Source: Enterobacterales bacterium
Lineage (GTDB): Bacteria > Pseudomonadota > Gammaproteobacteria > Enterobacterales > Succinivibrionaceae
Assembly (NCBI GenBank): GCA_900768635.1
Contig: CAAGDP010000087.1
Location: 1 to 8,314, forward strand
DNA length: 8,314 nucleotides
Direction: 5' to 3'
Shown here: positions 1 through 6,781 of the stretch, piece by piece
How positions within the stretch are numbered: the first letter of the stretch is position 1
Layout: every line of letters starts with the position of its first letter
Notes under the pieces: model-generated
What the model saw: only the letters and a program-made list of their open reading frames with translations
Databases searched by the model: none
What the model was told of the DNA's origin: nothing
Position numbers and translations under genes: made by a program

Positions 1-471
1 AAAGATTAAATCATAACCGGTATTGTTCATATACACTGATTATAATGTAATTACTCGAGTTTCCCACTAATTTTTAGCAGGTAATCTCTTCTTTCTGCCA
101 ATGTCACGTTACTATCCCACCTTTTCTTTTTGAAATAGATCTCAACGCAGCGCAGACTGATTGCACCACGTATATCCAGTTATAAATTCTTAGGTTCAAG
201 GAGTAACCGACTGTTGTCCGTCTGTTTTGGGGATTTAAGACAGTGTGTAAGGATCTCCCTCGCACAGTCTTTCCTGGTCATCAAAATCGTTAATATTATT
301 TGCCTCAATCTAATTTTTCTTGATAAACAAACTGTTATCATTAGAAAACTTCCTGCTTGAATCCATTATCTTAAGGAAGAAACAATCATCATGGTAAATA
401 TTTTGGATAAAAGTGCTAAGGGTGTGAATAGTGACAAAAATGTTCATCCACACTGTTCTCCCGCATTTTGC
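1..471. other. Gene-free AT-rich stretch upstream of flgT
   Basis: I find no convincing coding sequence, RNA gene or intrinsic terminator here. The forward frame starting at base 3 stays open for only 16 codons before a stop at 48-50, so at most a short tail of an upstream gene could enter the window. A reverse open frame at 310-582 begins with TTG and lacks a ribosome binding site. A 48-codon forward frame at 214-360 has an AAGGAG at 198-203 before a TTG, but its predicted peptide resembles nothing I know. An imperfect inverted repeat around 239-277 (GACAGTGTG facing CGCACAGTC) is the main visible structure. As the upstream region of a sigma-54 promoter, this stretch could hold activator and IHF sites, but I cannot point to a clear one. 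Confidence 0.5.
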
Positions 472-495
472 CTTTCCTTTAAAACAGAAGGAAAG
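472..495. repeat. Inverted repeat just upstream of the sigma-54 promoter
   Basis: CTTTCCTT (472-479) and AAGGAAAG (488-495) are perfect 8-bp inverted arms around an 8-base spacer. The repeat ends nine bases before the -24 element of the flgT promoter. No T-tract follows on either strand, so it is not an intrinsic terminator. It could be a binding site for a flagellar activator or another regulator, or chance. Confidence 0.4.
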
Positions 496-504
496 ATACA
501 CTAA

Positions 505-520
505 TGGCATTATATTTGCT
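505..520 (+). promoter_or_regulatory. Sigma-54 (RpoN) -24/-12 promoter of flgT
   Basis: TGGCAT (505-510), five bases, then TTGCT (516-520) match the RpoN consensus TGGCAC-N5-TTGCW at all but one position. The invariant GG (506-507) and GC (518-519) are exactly ten bases apart. The expected transcription start is near 531, giving a leader of about 84 bases before the flgT start codon. Sigma-54 with an enhancer-binding activator (FlrC/FleQ type) drives middle flagellar genes in polar flagellates, so the match lies where the biology predicts it. A consensus TTGACA at 556-561 also exists but has no good -10 at 16-18 bases. Confidence 0.7.
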
Positions 521-614
521 GTGAAAATCATGAAATAACTAAATCTGCTTTTCTTTTGACACCGGATGGAGCTGATTTGCAAACCTAGGATTTGTACCTA
601 ATTAAGGATTAGCC

Positions 615-1790
615 ATGAAAAAACTGCTGCTTGTCGCATTATCACTTGTTATCTGCTCTTTGAACACATTATGTTTTGCAGATGTTTTCAAAGCAACAGG
701 TACTGCTCCCATAATCAACGGTAATATCGCAGAAGCCCGGAAACAGGCAATTCAGGATGCATTACGTCAGGCTCTTATGCAAAGCGGGGCCGATGTGTCA
801 TTTGACCAGAATATGAAAAACGGCCGGCTTACTATACAACATTTGCGAGTTAAATCTGACAGCACCATTCGTCGTTACAATATTTTAGAACAGAAAAAGA
901 AAGGCAACTATCTGGAAGTTACCGTCAGTGCCGACATTTATAATAAAAAAGGCGTCTGCAATGGAAAGAACTATGCCAAAAGCATAACAGTACTGCGCTT
1001 TTTCTATGATGACGGTCAGTTGCAGCAAAGTCAGTTCCAGTTGTCAGATATTAACAAGGAACTGTCCCGTCAGATTTACAGCAGAATGATGAACAACCAT
1101 CAGATTTTCCGCACAGAACCCTGGCTGGATCGGAGTTATCGTCTGGATATGCGATCTCTGGAAGCTCCTAATGCTGATCTGAAAAAACAGTTACGTCAAC
1201 TGGCAAAGGACACTGACAGTCAGTATCTGGTCGCCGGATCAATCAGAGATATCAGTTTTCGCCCCAATGAAGGCAATGCCCTGACTAAATGGTTTAAAAA
1301 TGATATTCGTACCATGTCCTTATCTATCTACTTAATTAATGGTTTTACCGGAGAAATGGTTCTGGCCAGAAACTACAGTACGCAGGCGGAATGGGAATTT
1401 GACAAAAAAGAGCAGATCAGTGTGAGAAGCAATCAGTTCTGGGATTCTGTCTACGGTCATAAGGTTGCAGAACTTCTGGATGCAGCTGTGGGGGAAATCT
1501 CCCGGGAGATTATGTGCAAACCTTTGCAGGCAACTATTATCAGGGCGCAGAACGGTCAATACTATATAAATGCCGGTAGCGGAAATAACATCCGCAAAGG
1601 CGATACCTTTACCATAGCTCTGTCCGGAAACTATCAGGACACCACCGGCCGGGAACGACTTTCCTCTTCAACAGTTACCGGCACTTATACTGTAGATCAG
1701 GTTTTTGCCGACGGTGCACTTCTGGTACCAAACAGCAAAACCTATCCTGACTCCAATATTCAAAACGGTGACCTGGCCATATCCCAGTAA
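615..1790 (+). CDS. flgT: Flagellar assembly protein T (H-ring protein FlgT)
   Basis: This encodes a 391-residue secreted periplasmic protein. In Vibrio, FlgT builds the H ring around the LP ring of the basal body and is needed for the MotX/MotY T ring, which holds stator units. A signal peptide covers residues 1-22 (two lysines, a hydrophobic core, then Cys-Phe-Ala before Asp23); the Cys at 20 does not sit in a proper lipobox. Three family domains fit: FlgT_N at about 23-110 with the ARKQAIQDALRQAL helix (41-54), a middle domain at about 115-300, and a C-terminal beta-rich domain at about 303-391 with the GSGNNIRKGD turn. Its length is close to Vibrio FlgT (about 377). The ATG is preceded by AAGGA at 604-608 with six bases of spacing. 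The mature protein has only two cysteines (115 and 301), which bracket the middle domain. No other flagellar gene is nearby, so it is a detached member of the regulon. Confidence 0.88.
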   Translation: MKKLLLVALSLVICSLNTLCFADVFKATGTAPIINGNIAEARKQAIQDALRQALMQSGADVSFDQNMKNGRLTIQHLRVKSDSTIRRYNILEQKKKGNYLEVTVSADIYNKKGVCNGKNYAKSITVLRFFYDDGQLQQSQFQLSDINKELSRQIYSRMMNNHQIFRTEPWLDRSYRLDMRSLEAPNADLKKQLRQLAKDTDSQYLVAGSIRDISFRPNEGNALTKWFKNDIRTMSLSIYLINGFTGEMVLARNYSTQAEWEFDKKEQISVRSNQFWDSVYGHKVAELLDAAVGEISREIMCKPLQATIIRAQNGQYYINAGSGNNIRKGDTFTIALSGNYQDTTGRERLSSSTVTGTYTVDQVFADGALLVPNSKTYPDSNIQNGDLAISQ

Positions 1791-1809
1791 ATCTGCTTCC
1801 GGTGTAATC

Positions 1810-1833
1810 AGCAGATCTCACCTGAGATCTGCT
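1810..1833. terminator. Inverted repeat between convergent flgT and WYL genes, possible bidirectional terminator
   Basis: AGCAGATCTCA (1810-1820) and TGAGATCTGCT (1823-1833) are perfect 11-bp arms around two bases. In RNA this would fold as a 10-bp stem with a four-base loop. It begins 19 bases after the flgT stop and overlaps the stop codon of the opposing regulator gene (1832-1834). Neither side has a run of T, so it is not a canonical intrinsic terminator. Its position between convergent genes suggests a role in 3' end formation or transcript stability on both strands, which is inference. Confidence 0.5.
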
Positions 1834-3049
1834 AAACAGGAAGCACATCCTGCTCGTAAACCTCTTCCTGAACAATATCATTCCAGTTCTTTGGTTCCAG
1901 AACTTCCACATGATCGCCGAATTTATCAAGGAACCACTTCATTTCCGCAACACCGCAGGAATCAAATTCCACAGTAAGACAGCCGTTACCATCTTTGGAA
2001 ATTTTCTGACGTTCAGATGGAGTTACAAACTGATAATTGTTAAGACGTTCGGACACCACTTCATCAAAGCGCCACTTTATATGATGGATCTTCCTGCTCC
2101 GGAAGATCCCGAAACTGTAATAAGTGATGTTTTCAATAGTTTCCTTGGGATCAATGGAAAAATATATGGAGCGAGGCTCTGCCGGCTTTTTCGGACGAAC
2201 GACACCAACCACATTCCCCTGAGCATCTCTCTTGTGATAAGGACGACGCACTTCATCCTTTTTATATGCACTGCAGGATACAATGTTGGAGATCTTGAAA
2301 TAGTGGTAAGGAGATTCGGCATCACAATTTCCCCGGATCACATTCAGATCCGACTCTTCAATATGAACTACATTAGCTTCCTTTCCTAAAGCAGCAATAT
2401 CCAAATCAGAAACATATTTGGCTACCAGATACTGGGTATTGCCATAAAGAAAACCGATAGGAGCCACCATAAGAAAACGGCCTTCCACCGAACGATCCTT
2501 TTTGTAGTAGATCTGCGTTACACTGCGGGTAAAAATATATTCCGTAAGTTTCCCAACAATAGCCTCATCCACTTCGAAATGCGGTCCCCGGAAATTAGCC
2601 AGACTGGAGGAGCTTCGCACTGACACCTCAGTATTGGATTCAAAGGTTTTTTTCTTAATTTTGGTACTGGAAGTAGCATTAATTTTATTGCGCAGGCGCT
2701 TCAAATTATTTTTAAGCCCGTAAAGTTCCCTGGAGCCGTTCTTTTCCAGAAAATTTATGGCCTCATCCAGAGCATTAACATCCATCTGGGTAAAATCAAA
2801 GGAGAAACTGCGGTTGTTAGCAAAATCAAGCTTGAAACATTTACTGCGATGAGCACGGCGAACCATAAGATAATTAGGAAACAACCTGGTTACCGTAGCC
2901 ACCCAGCGCTGTGCGGTCCTTTTATTGATACAGAAATATTCACAAATATCATCATAGGACATACCATCATTATCATCAGCACATAGACGATTGATAAAAT
3001 CAATATTCAAAACATTCTTGGTGTTTTCTTCATTGGCTGTTTTAACCAT
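1832..3049 (-). CDS. WYL-domain transcriptional regulator with N-terminal winged helix
   Basis: This is a 405-residue predicted DNA-binding regulator. Residues about 12-75 form a helix-turn-helix (DDICEYFCINKRTAQRWV, 33-50, includes the recognition helix). A helical linker follows at about 88-130. A WYL domain covers about 158-262, with QYL at 206-208 where the name-giving Trp-Tyr-Leu usually lies. A C-terminal WCX region at about 290-388 ends in the typical pattern of a conserved Gly-aromatic core followed by VEVLEP (381-386). WYL proteins sense ligands, often nucleic acid or nucleotides, and regulate DNA repair, phage defence and other loci. The ATG at 3049 is chosen because GGAGG (3055-3059) lies five bases upstream; an in-frame ATG at 3115 has no such site. 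The purA terminator separates it from the next gene upstream, so it is probably monocistronic. The target is unknown, and no defence or repair gene adjoins it. Confidence 0.82.
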   Translation of the reverse strand: MVKTANEENTKNVLNIDFINRLCADDNDGMSYDDICEYFCINKRTAQRWVATVTRLFPNYLMVRRAHRSKCFKLDFANNRSFSFDFTQMDVNALDEAINFLEKNGSRELYGLKNNLKRLRNKINATSSTKIKKKTFESNTEVSVRSSSSLANFRGPHFEVDEAIVGKLTEYIFTRSVTQIYYKKDRSVEGRFLMVAPIGFLYGNTQYLVAKYVSDLDIAALGKEANVVHIEESDLNVIRGNCDAESPYHYFKISNIVSCSAYKKDEVRRPYHKRDAQGNVVGVVRPKKPAEPRSIYFSIDPKETIENITYYSFGIFRSRKIHHIKWRFDEVVSERLNNYQFVTPSERQKISKDGNGCLTVEFDSCGVAEMKWFLDKFGDHVEVLEPKNWNDIVQEEVYEQDVLPV

Positions 3050-3054
3050 AAAAA

Positions 3055-3059
3055 CCTCC
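3055..3059 (-). promoter_or_regulatory. Ribosome binding site that fixes the WYL regulator start
   Basis: On the minus strand, GGAGG is followed by five T residues and then ATG at 3049. This strong Shine-Dalgarno site supports the internal ATG over the longer open frame starting at 3115, whose upstream bases are only A and T. Confidence 0.8.
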
Positions 3060-3161
3060 GGAATAGTGCCATGATCCTTATCATCCGCCCTGAACGGCAG
3101 TGAATGTCGAATCATAAATTAAAATTGAAATATAGATCTTCTTATTGTCTAAGTTTAGGTA

Positions 3162-3167
3162 ATTATA
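3162..3167 (-). promoter_or_regulatory. Possible -10 element for the WYL regulator
   Basis: A perfect TATAAT lies on the minus strand about 113 bases upstream of the chosen start codon, within a very AT-rich spacer (about 3116-3244). I see no good -35 hexamer at 16-18 bases, so the call is weak. The purA terminator upstream means a promoter is expected somewhere in this spacer. Confidence 0.3.
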
Positions 3168-3244
3168 AAATTAATGCAAGAAATTATTGCTAAAAATATA
3201 AATTTTTTGAAACGCGCTAATTTATGACACTGATATTTTTCAAT

Positions 3245-3273
3245 AAAAAAAACCGGCTCTTAAAAAGAACCGG
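3245..3273 (-). terminator. Intrinsic terminator of purA
   Basis: Read on the minus strand, CCGGTTCTT and AAGAGCCGG pair as a 9-bp stem with one G-U pair and a three-base loop, followed directly by eight T residues (3252 to 3245). It lies 23 bases past the purA stop codon. This is a textbook intrinsic terminator and should insulate the WYL gene from purA transcription. Confidence 0.92.
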
Positions 3274-3296
3274 CACAATTCAATAACAATCAGTAT

Positions 3297-4598
3297 TTAC
3301 AACTCAGAATCAAAAGGATCTCTTAAAATAATTGTTTCATCCCGATCCGGTCCGGTGGAAATAATATCCACAGGAACTCCGGTGATCTCAGCAAGACGAT
3401 TAATATAATTTCTTGCTTCCTGAGGTAAGTCTTCCAGTTTTTTCACTCCGAAAGTAGACTGTTTCCAGCCTGGCATGGTTTCATAAATCGGCTCAATGCC
3501 TTCATAATCATCTGCAGCCATAGGGGATGAGAAAATTTGCTCGCCGTTTTTACGATAACCTACACAAATTTTCACTTCCTCAAGCTCATCCAGAACATCA
3601 AGCTTGGTAAGACATAAACCGGTGAGAGAGTTCAGGATAACAGATCTTCTCATGGCAACCGCATCATACCAGCCACAACGACGGCGTCTGCCGGTTACTG
3701 ATCCGAATTCCCTTCCCTTGGTGCAAAGATATTCACCAATTTCGTCATTTAATTCGGTAGGGAACGGACCGCCGCCCACACGGGTTGTATAAGCCTTGGC
3801 AATACCCAGAATATAACCGATATTCCGGGGACCGAAACCGCTGCCGTTGGAAATACCGCCGGATACGGTATTGGATGAAGTAACATAAGGATAGGTACCA
3901 TGGTCAATATCCAGGAATGTACCCTGAGCACCCTCAAACATTACATACTCACCGTTTTTACGGGCATTATCCAGCAATACCGGTACATCGGCAATCATCT
4001 CAATAATGGCGGGAGCATACTCTTTGATCTTGGATAATACTTCATCATAAGATACTTCCTCTGCCTGAAAATAGTTCTTCAGGACAAAGTTATGATAATC
4101 CATAATACTTTTCAGCTTTTCAGCTAATACATCCAGATTCAGTAAATCCCCCACCCGCAGACCGCGACGGGCAGCCTTATCTTCATAAGCAGGACCAATG
4201 CCTTTTCCTGTTGTTCCGATGGCCTTGGCTCCCAGAGCTTTTTCTCTGGCATGATCAATAGCAGCATGGTATGGAAGAAGAAGTGGACATGCCTCTGAAA
4301 TCTTAAGTCTGGATTTTACTTCCAGACCACAGTCTTCAAGTTCCTTTACTTCACTCAGGAGAGCTTCCGGACTAAGTACCACACCATTACCGATAACACA
4401 GGTGGTAGATGTATGAAGAATGCCGGATGGAATAAGGCGCAGGACTGTCTTTTTGCCATCCACCACCAAAGTGTGTCCGGCATTGTGTCCACCCTGATAG
4501 CGAACCACATATTTGGCTCTTTCTGCCAGGAGATCAACAATCTTACCCTTACCTTCGTCACCCCATTGAGTGCCTAAAACAACTACGTTCTGACCCAT
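3297..4598 (-). CDS. purA: Adenylosuccinate synthetase
   Basis: PurA catalyses the GTP-dependent joining of IMP and aspartate to form adenylosuccinate, the first committed step from IMP to AMP, in the cytoplasm. The 433-residue product has every expected signature: WGDEGKGK at 12-19 with catalytic Asp14, GHNAGHT at 37-43 with catalytic His42, GTTGKGIGPAYEDK at 128-141, the VGGGPFPTE loop at 274-282, the GRRRRCGWYD segment at 303-312, and TKLDVLD at 331-337 for guanine binding. Length matches E. coli PurA (432). I chose the ATG at 4598, which gives the family N-terminus and has AGGGA just upstream (spacing about four bases). The open frame continues to a TTG at 4625, which would add nine unlikely residues. 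It is transcribed alone and ends in a strong terminator. I see no clear PurR operator upstream. Confidence 0.97.
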   Translation of the reverse strand: MGQNVVVLGTQWGDEGKGKIVDLLAERAKYVVRYQGGHNAGHTLVVDGKKTVLRLIPSGILHTSTTCVIGNGVVLSPEALLSEVKELEDCGLEVKSRLKISEACPLLLPYHAAIDHAREKALGAKAIGTTGKGIGPAYEDKAARRGLRVGDLLNLDVLAEKLKSIMDYHNFVLKNYFQAEEVSYDEVLSKIKEYAPAIIEMIADVPVLLDNARKNGEYVMFEGAQGTFLDIDHGTYPYVTSSNTVSGGISNGSGFGPRNIGYILGIAKAYTTRVGGGPFPTELNDEIGEYLCTKGREFGSVTGRRRRCGWYDAVAMRRSVILNSLTGLCLTKLDVLDELEEVKICVGYRKNGEQIFSSPMAADDYEGIEPIYETMPGWKQSTFGVKKLEDLPQEARNYINRLAEITGVPVDIISTGPDRDETIILRDPFDSEL

Positions 4599-4633
4599 AA
4601 TTCCCTGTTCTCTAAAAAATAACAAACTAGAAT

Positions 4634-4639
4634 ATTTTA
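4634..4639 (-). promoter_or_regulatory. Possible -10 element of purA
   Basis: TAAAAT on the minus strand lies 35 bases upstream of the purA start and would give a leader of roughly 28 bases. At 17 bases' distance the -35 position reads ATGCAT, a poor match. A small GCATT-AAA-AATGC inverted repeat (4659-4671) overlaps this position. The call rests mainly on location and base composition. Confidence 0.25.
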
Positions 4640-4747
4640 CAACATAACTACCAGGTATGCATTAAAAATGCTTAATTGCCGCATTATCCTGCAGAGCTTC
4701 ATTTTGGACTTGAATTGTGACTGTGAGTATATCTTTCACTCCTGTGT

Positions 4748-4790
4748 CTCCTTCTCCGACAGGAATCTTCCGGTGATCACCAAGAAGGAG
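4748..4790. repeat. Nested inverted repeats over the yheS -35 region
   Basis: CTCCTTCT (4748-4755) and AGAAGGAG (4783-4790) are perfect 8-bp inverted arms. Between them lies GGTGATCACC (4772-4781), a perfect 10-bp palindrome that overlaps where the -35 of the yheS promoter would fall (about 4778-4783). The arrangement could be an operator, a cruciform or chance. It also lies upstream of purA on the other strand, so it could in principle affect both genes. Confidence 0.4.
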
Positions 4791-4797
4791 CGTTTTG

Positions 4798-4806
4798 TGC
4801 TATGAT
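4798..4806 (+). promoter_or_regulatory. Extended -10 promoter of yheS-rlmJ
   Basis: TGCTATGAT fits the extended -10 pattern TG-N-TATAAT with one mismatch. Transcription would start near 4813, about 21 bases before the yheS ATG. No good -35 is visible, as is usual for extended -10 promoters. A promoter here also argues against the TTG at 4795 as a start codon, since it would lie upstream of the transcript. Confidence 0.55.
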
Positions 4807-4833
4807 CCCGCCTGTGCAACACTCAGGAAAGTT

Positions 4834-6780
4834 ATGATTCAGATTAACAACATCGATTTTAAAATTGGGACCAAGGAGCTTTTCCAAAATGCTTCAGCCC
4901 AGATTTCACCCGGTCAGAAAGTTGGACTTGTAGGACGCAACGGCTGCGGCAAATCTACCCTTTTTTCTCTTCTTACCGGTGTCCATGTCCCTGATCACGG
5001 GGAAATATCTATTCCCCAGGACTGGAAAATAGCCTCAGTTGCCCAGGAAACCCCGGCACTTGATACACCTGCAATTGATTATGTTATTGCCGGCGATCAG
5101 GCTTATGTCCGGTTGCAGGAACAGCTGGCAACGGCAATTCATAAGGGAGACGGGGAACTTATCGGCAGACTTCATGGCGAAATGGAAGTTATTGACGGTT
5201 ACACCATCCGTTCCCGGGCAGCCATTATTCTCTCCGGTCTAGGATTTGCGGAAAAAGATCATAAACATAAGGTTCGGGACTTCTCCGGTGGCTGGCGTAT
5301 GCGCCTTAATCTGGCTCAGGCATTGATAGTCCGGTCTGATTTACTTCTTCTGGACGAACCGACTAACCATCTGGATCTGGATGCTGTTATCTTTCTGGAA
5401 GAATTCCTCCAGAATTATCCCGGAACACTGGTGGTTATTTCTCACGATCGGGATTTTCTGGATCGGATTGTAAAAAAAATAATCCATATTGAAGATCTGA
5501 AATTTTCAGAATACACCTCAAATTACTCCGGCTTTGAAATTATGCGGGCGGAACGCCGGGCTCTCCAGCAGGCATCCAGGGAACGGCAGCTGGTAGCAGT
5601 TGCCCATATGAAGTCTTTTATCGAAAGATTTCGCTATAAGGCTTCCAAGGCAAAACAGGCTCAAAGTCGCATCAAAGCTTTGGAAAAAATGGAAATTCTG
5701 GCTCCGGTACAGGCCGAGTCTCCTTTTACTTTCAGTTTCAGAAATCCTGATGCCCTTCCCAACCCCATTATAATTCTGGAAGGGATTATTCTGGGCTACG
5801 GAGACCATATTGTTCTGAACAAGGTTAAAATGAATATTGTCAGTGGCTCCCGCATCGGTCTTCTGGGTAAAAACGGTGCCGGTAAATCAACTCTGATCAA
5901 ATGTCTGTCAGGAGAACTTGTTCCTCTGTCAGGGAAAATGCAATGTTCCAAAGGGGTGAAAATCGGTTACTTTGCACAGGAACAGCTGGAGCATCTGCGT
6001 CTTGACGAATCTGCACTGAAACATATGCAGCTTCTTGCTCCTGATGAAAAAGAGCAGGACCTTCGCACCTATCTTGGATCCTTTGCATTCTCCGGAGACA
6101 AGGTTACCGATCCGGTACGACTCTTTTCCGGAGGAGAAAAAGCCCGACTGGCCCTTGCACTTATTGTCTGGCAGAAACCTAATCTTCTGTTGCTGGACGA
6201 ACCCACTAACCATTTGGATTTAAATATGCGGGAAGCTCTCACTTTTGCCTTGCAGAATTATGAAGGAGCTTTAATTGTGGTTTCCCATGATCGTCATCTG
6301 CTCCGATCTACCACCGATACCCTGTATCTGGTTGATGATGGAAAAGTCTGCGAGTTTGACGGGGATCTGGATGATTACCAGAAATATCTTCTGGAAAAAC
6401 AAAGGAAGGAGCAAAGTCGCCTCCGGGAACTTAAACAGAAAAATTCCGGAATTTCTCCGGAGAAAAAAGGGCTGTCCCGTCAGGAAGCAAAAGCTCTTCA
6501 GGCTCAATTCCGGGATGAAACCAAAAATCTGCGAGCCGAAATTGCCCGTCTAGATGATATTATGGAAAAAGCCTCCCTCAGAGAGCAGGAAATCCAACAG
6601 GAACTGGCTGACAATTCTCTGTATGATCCTGCCTGCAAAAGCAAACTTTCCTGTCTGCTGACGGAACAGGGCGCATTACGCCGTCAGAAAGAAGACGCAG
6701 AGGCTCAATGGCTTGAACTTAGCGAAGATCTGGAACGCCGTCGTCTGGAACTTGATGCCAAAATCAAAGGAGAAAACTGA
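4834..6780 (+). CDS. yheS: ABC-F family ribosome-associated ATPase YheS
   Basis: This 648-residue cytosolic protein has two ABC cassettes and no membrane segment. Cassette 1 has Walker A GRNGCGKST (34-42), signature SGGWR (151-155), Walker B ending Asp174-Glu175 and the H-loop His204. Cassette 2 has GKNGAGKST (345-353), signature SGGEK (432-436), Walker B ending Asp455-Glu456 and His485. The linker at about 225-300 is the charged P-site tRNA interaction motif, with a KAKQAQSRIKALEKME stretch (272-287). A charged coiled coil follows at about 515-645. ABC-F proteins bind the ribosomal E site and act on stalled or poorly elongating ribosomes; the exact YheS substrate is less settled. Extensive similarity to E. 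coli YheS (637 aa), including the tail, separates it from Uup, EttA and YbiT. The ATG at 4834 has AGGA (4825-4828) five bases upstream. It heads a two-gene unit with rlmJ. Confidence 0.95.
   Translation: MIQINNIDFKIGTKELFQNASAQISPGQKVGLVGRNGCGKSTLFSLLTGVHVPDHGEISIPQDWKIASVAQETPALDTPAIDYVIAGDQAYVRLQEQLATAIHKGDGELIGRLHGEMEVIDGYTIRSRAAIILSGLGFAEKDHKHKVRDFSGGWRMRLNLAQALIVRSDLLLLDEPTNHLDLDAVIFLEEFLQNYPGTLVVISHDRDFLDRIVKKIIHIEDLKFSEYTSNYSGFEIMRAERRALQQASRERQLVAVAHMKSFIERFRYKASKAKQAQSRIKALEKMEILAPVQAESPFTFSFRNPDALPNPIIILEGIILGYGDHIVLNKVKMNIVSGSRIGLLGKNGAGKSTLIKCLSGELVPLSGKMQCSKGVKIGYFAQEQLEHLRLDESALKHMQLLAPDEKEQDLRTYLGSFAFSGDKVTDPVRLFSGGEKARLALALIVWQKPNLLLLDEPTNHLDLNMREALTFALQNYEGALIVVSHDRHLLRSTTDTLYLVDDGKVCEFDGDLDDYQKYLLEKQRKEQSRLRELKQKNSGISPEKKGLSRQEAKALQAQFRDETKNLRAEIARLDDIMEKASLREQEIQQELADNSLYDPACKSKLSCLLTEQGALRRQKEDAEAQWLELSEDLERRRLELDAKIKGEN
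6766..6772 (+). promoter_or_regulatory. rlmJ ribosome binding site inside the end of yheS
   Basis: AAAGGAG lies within the last codons of yheS, nine bases before the rlmJ ATG at 6782. It selects this ATG over the longer in-frame opening at 6713 and implies coupled translation of the two genes. Confidence 0.8.
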
Positions 6781-6781
6781 T

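Noticed and set aside
214..360. Forward 48-codon frame with an AAGGAG ten bases before a TTG
   Set aside because: Start codon and spacing are poor, the peptide is unrecognised, and a single short frame is expected by chance.
567..581. Second sigma-54-like site (TGGAGC...TTGCA)
   Set aside because: GG and GC are nine bases apart, and RpoN needs ten.
310..582. Reverse-strand open frame of 90 codons before flgT
   Set aside because: It starts at TTG without a Shine-Dalgarno site, resembles no family I know, and covers the sigma-54 promoter region.
556..591. Sigma-70 promoter from TTGACA (556-561) for flgT
   Set aside because: At 16-18 bases there is no acceptable -10; the nearest one, TAGGAT at 586-591, is 24 bases away.
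1832..3049. WYL regulator as part of a phage-defence island
   Set aside because: Its neighbours are flgT and purA. No nuclease, methylase or defence gene adjoins it, and the nuclease remnant is over 4.7 kb away.
3050..3115. 22-codon N-terminal extension of the WYL regulator
   Set aside because: The strong GGAGG site at 3055-3059 serves the ATG at 3049, while the ATG at 3115 has no ribosome binding site.
4599..4625. TTG start giving PurA nine extra residues
   Set aside because: The family N-terminus begins at the ATG at 4598, and the extra residues have no counterpart in PurA proteins.
4795..4833. TTG start giving YheS 13 extra residues
   Set aside because: It overlaps the extended -10 promoter, and the ATG at 4834 has a good ribosome binding site and matches the family start.
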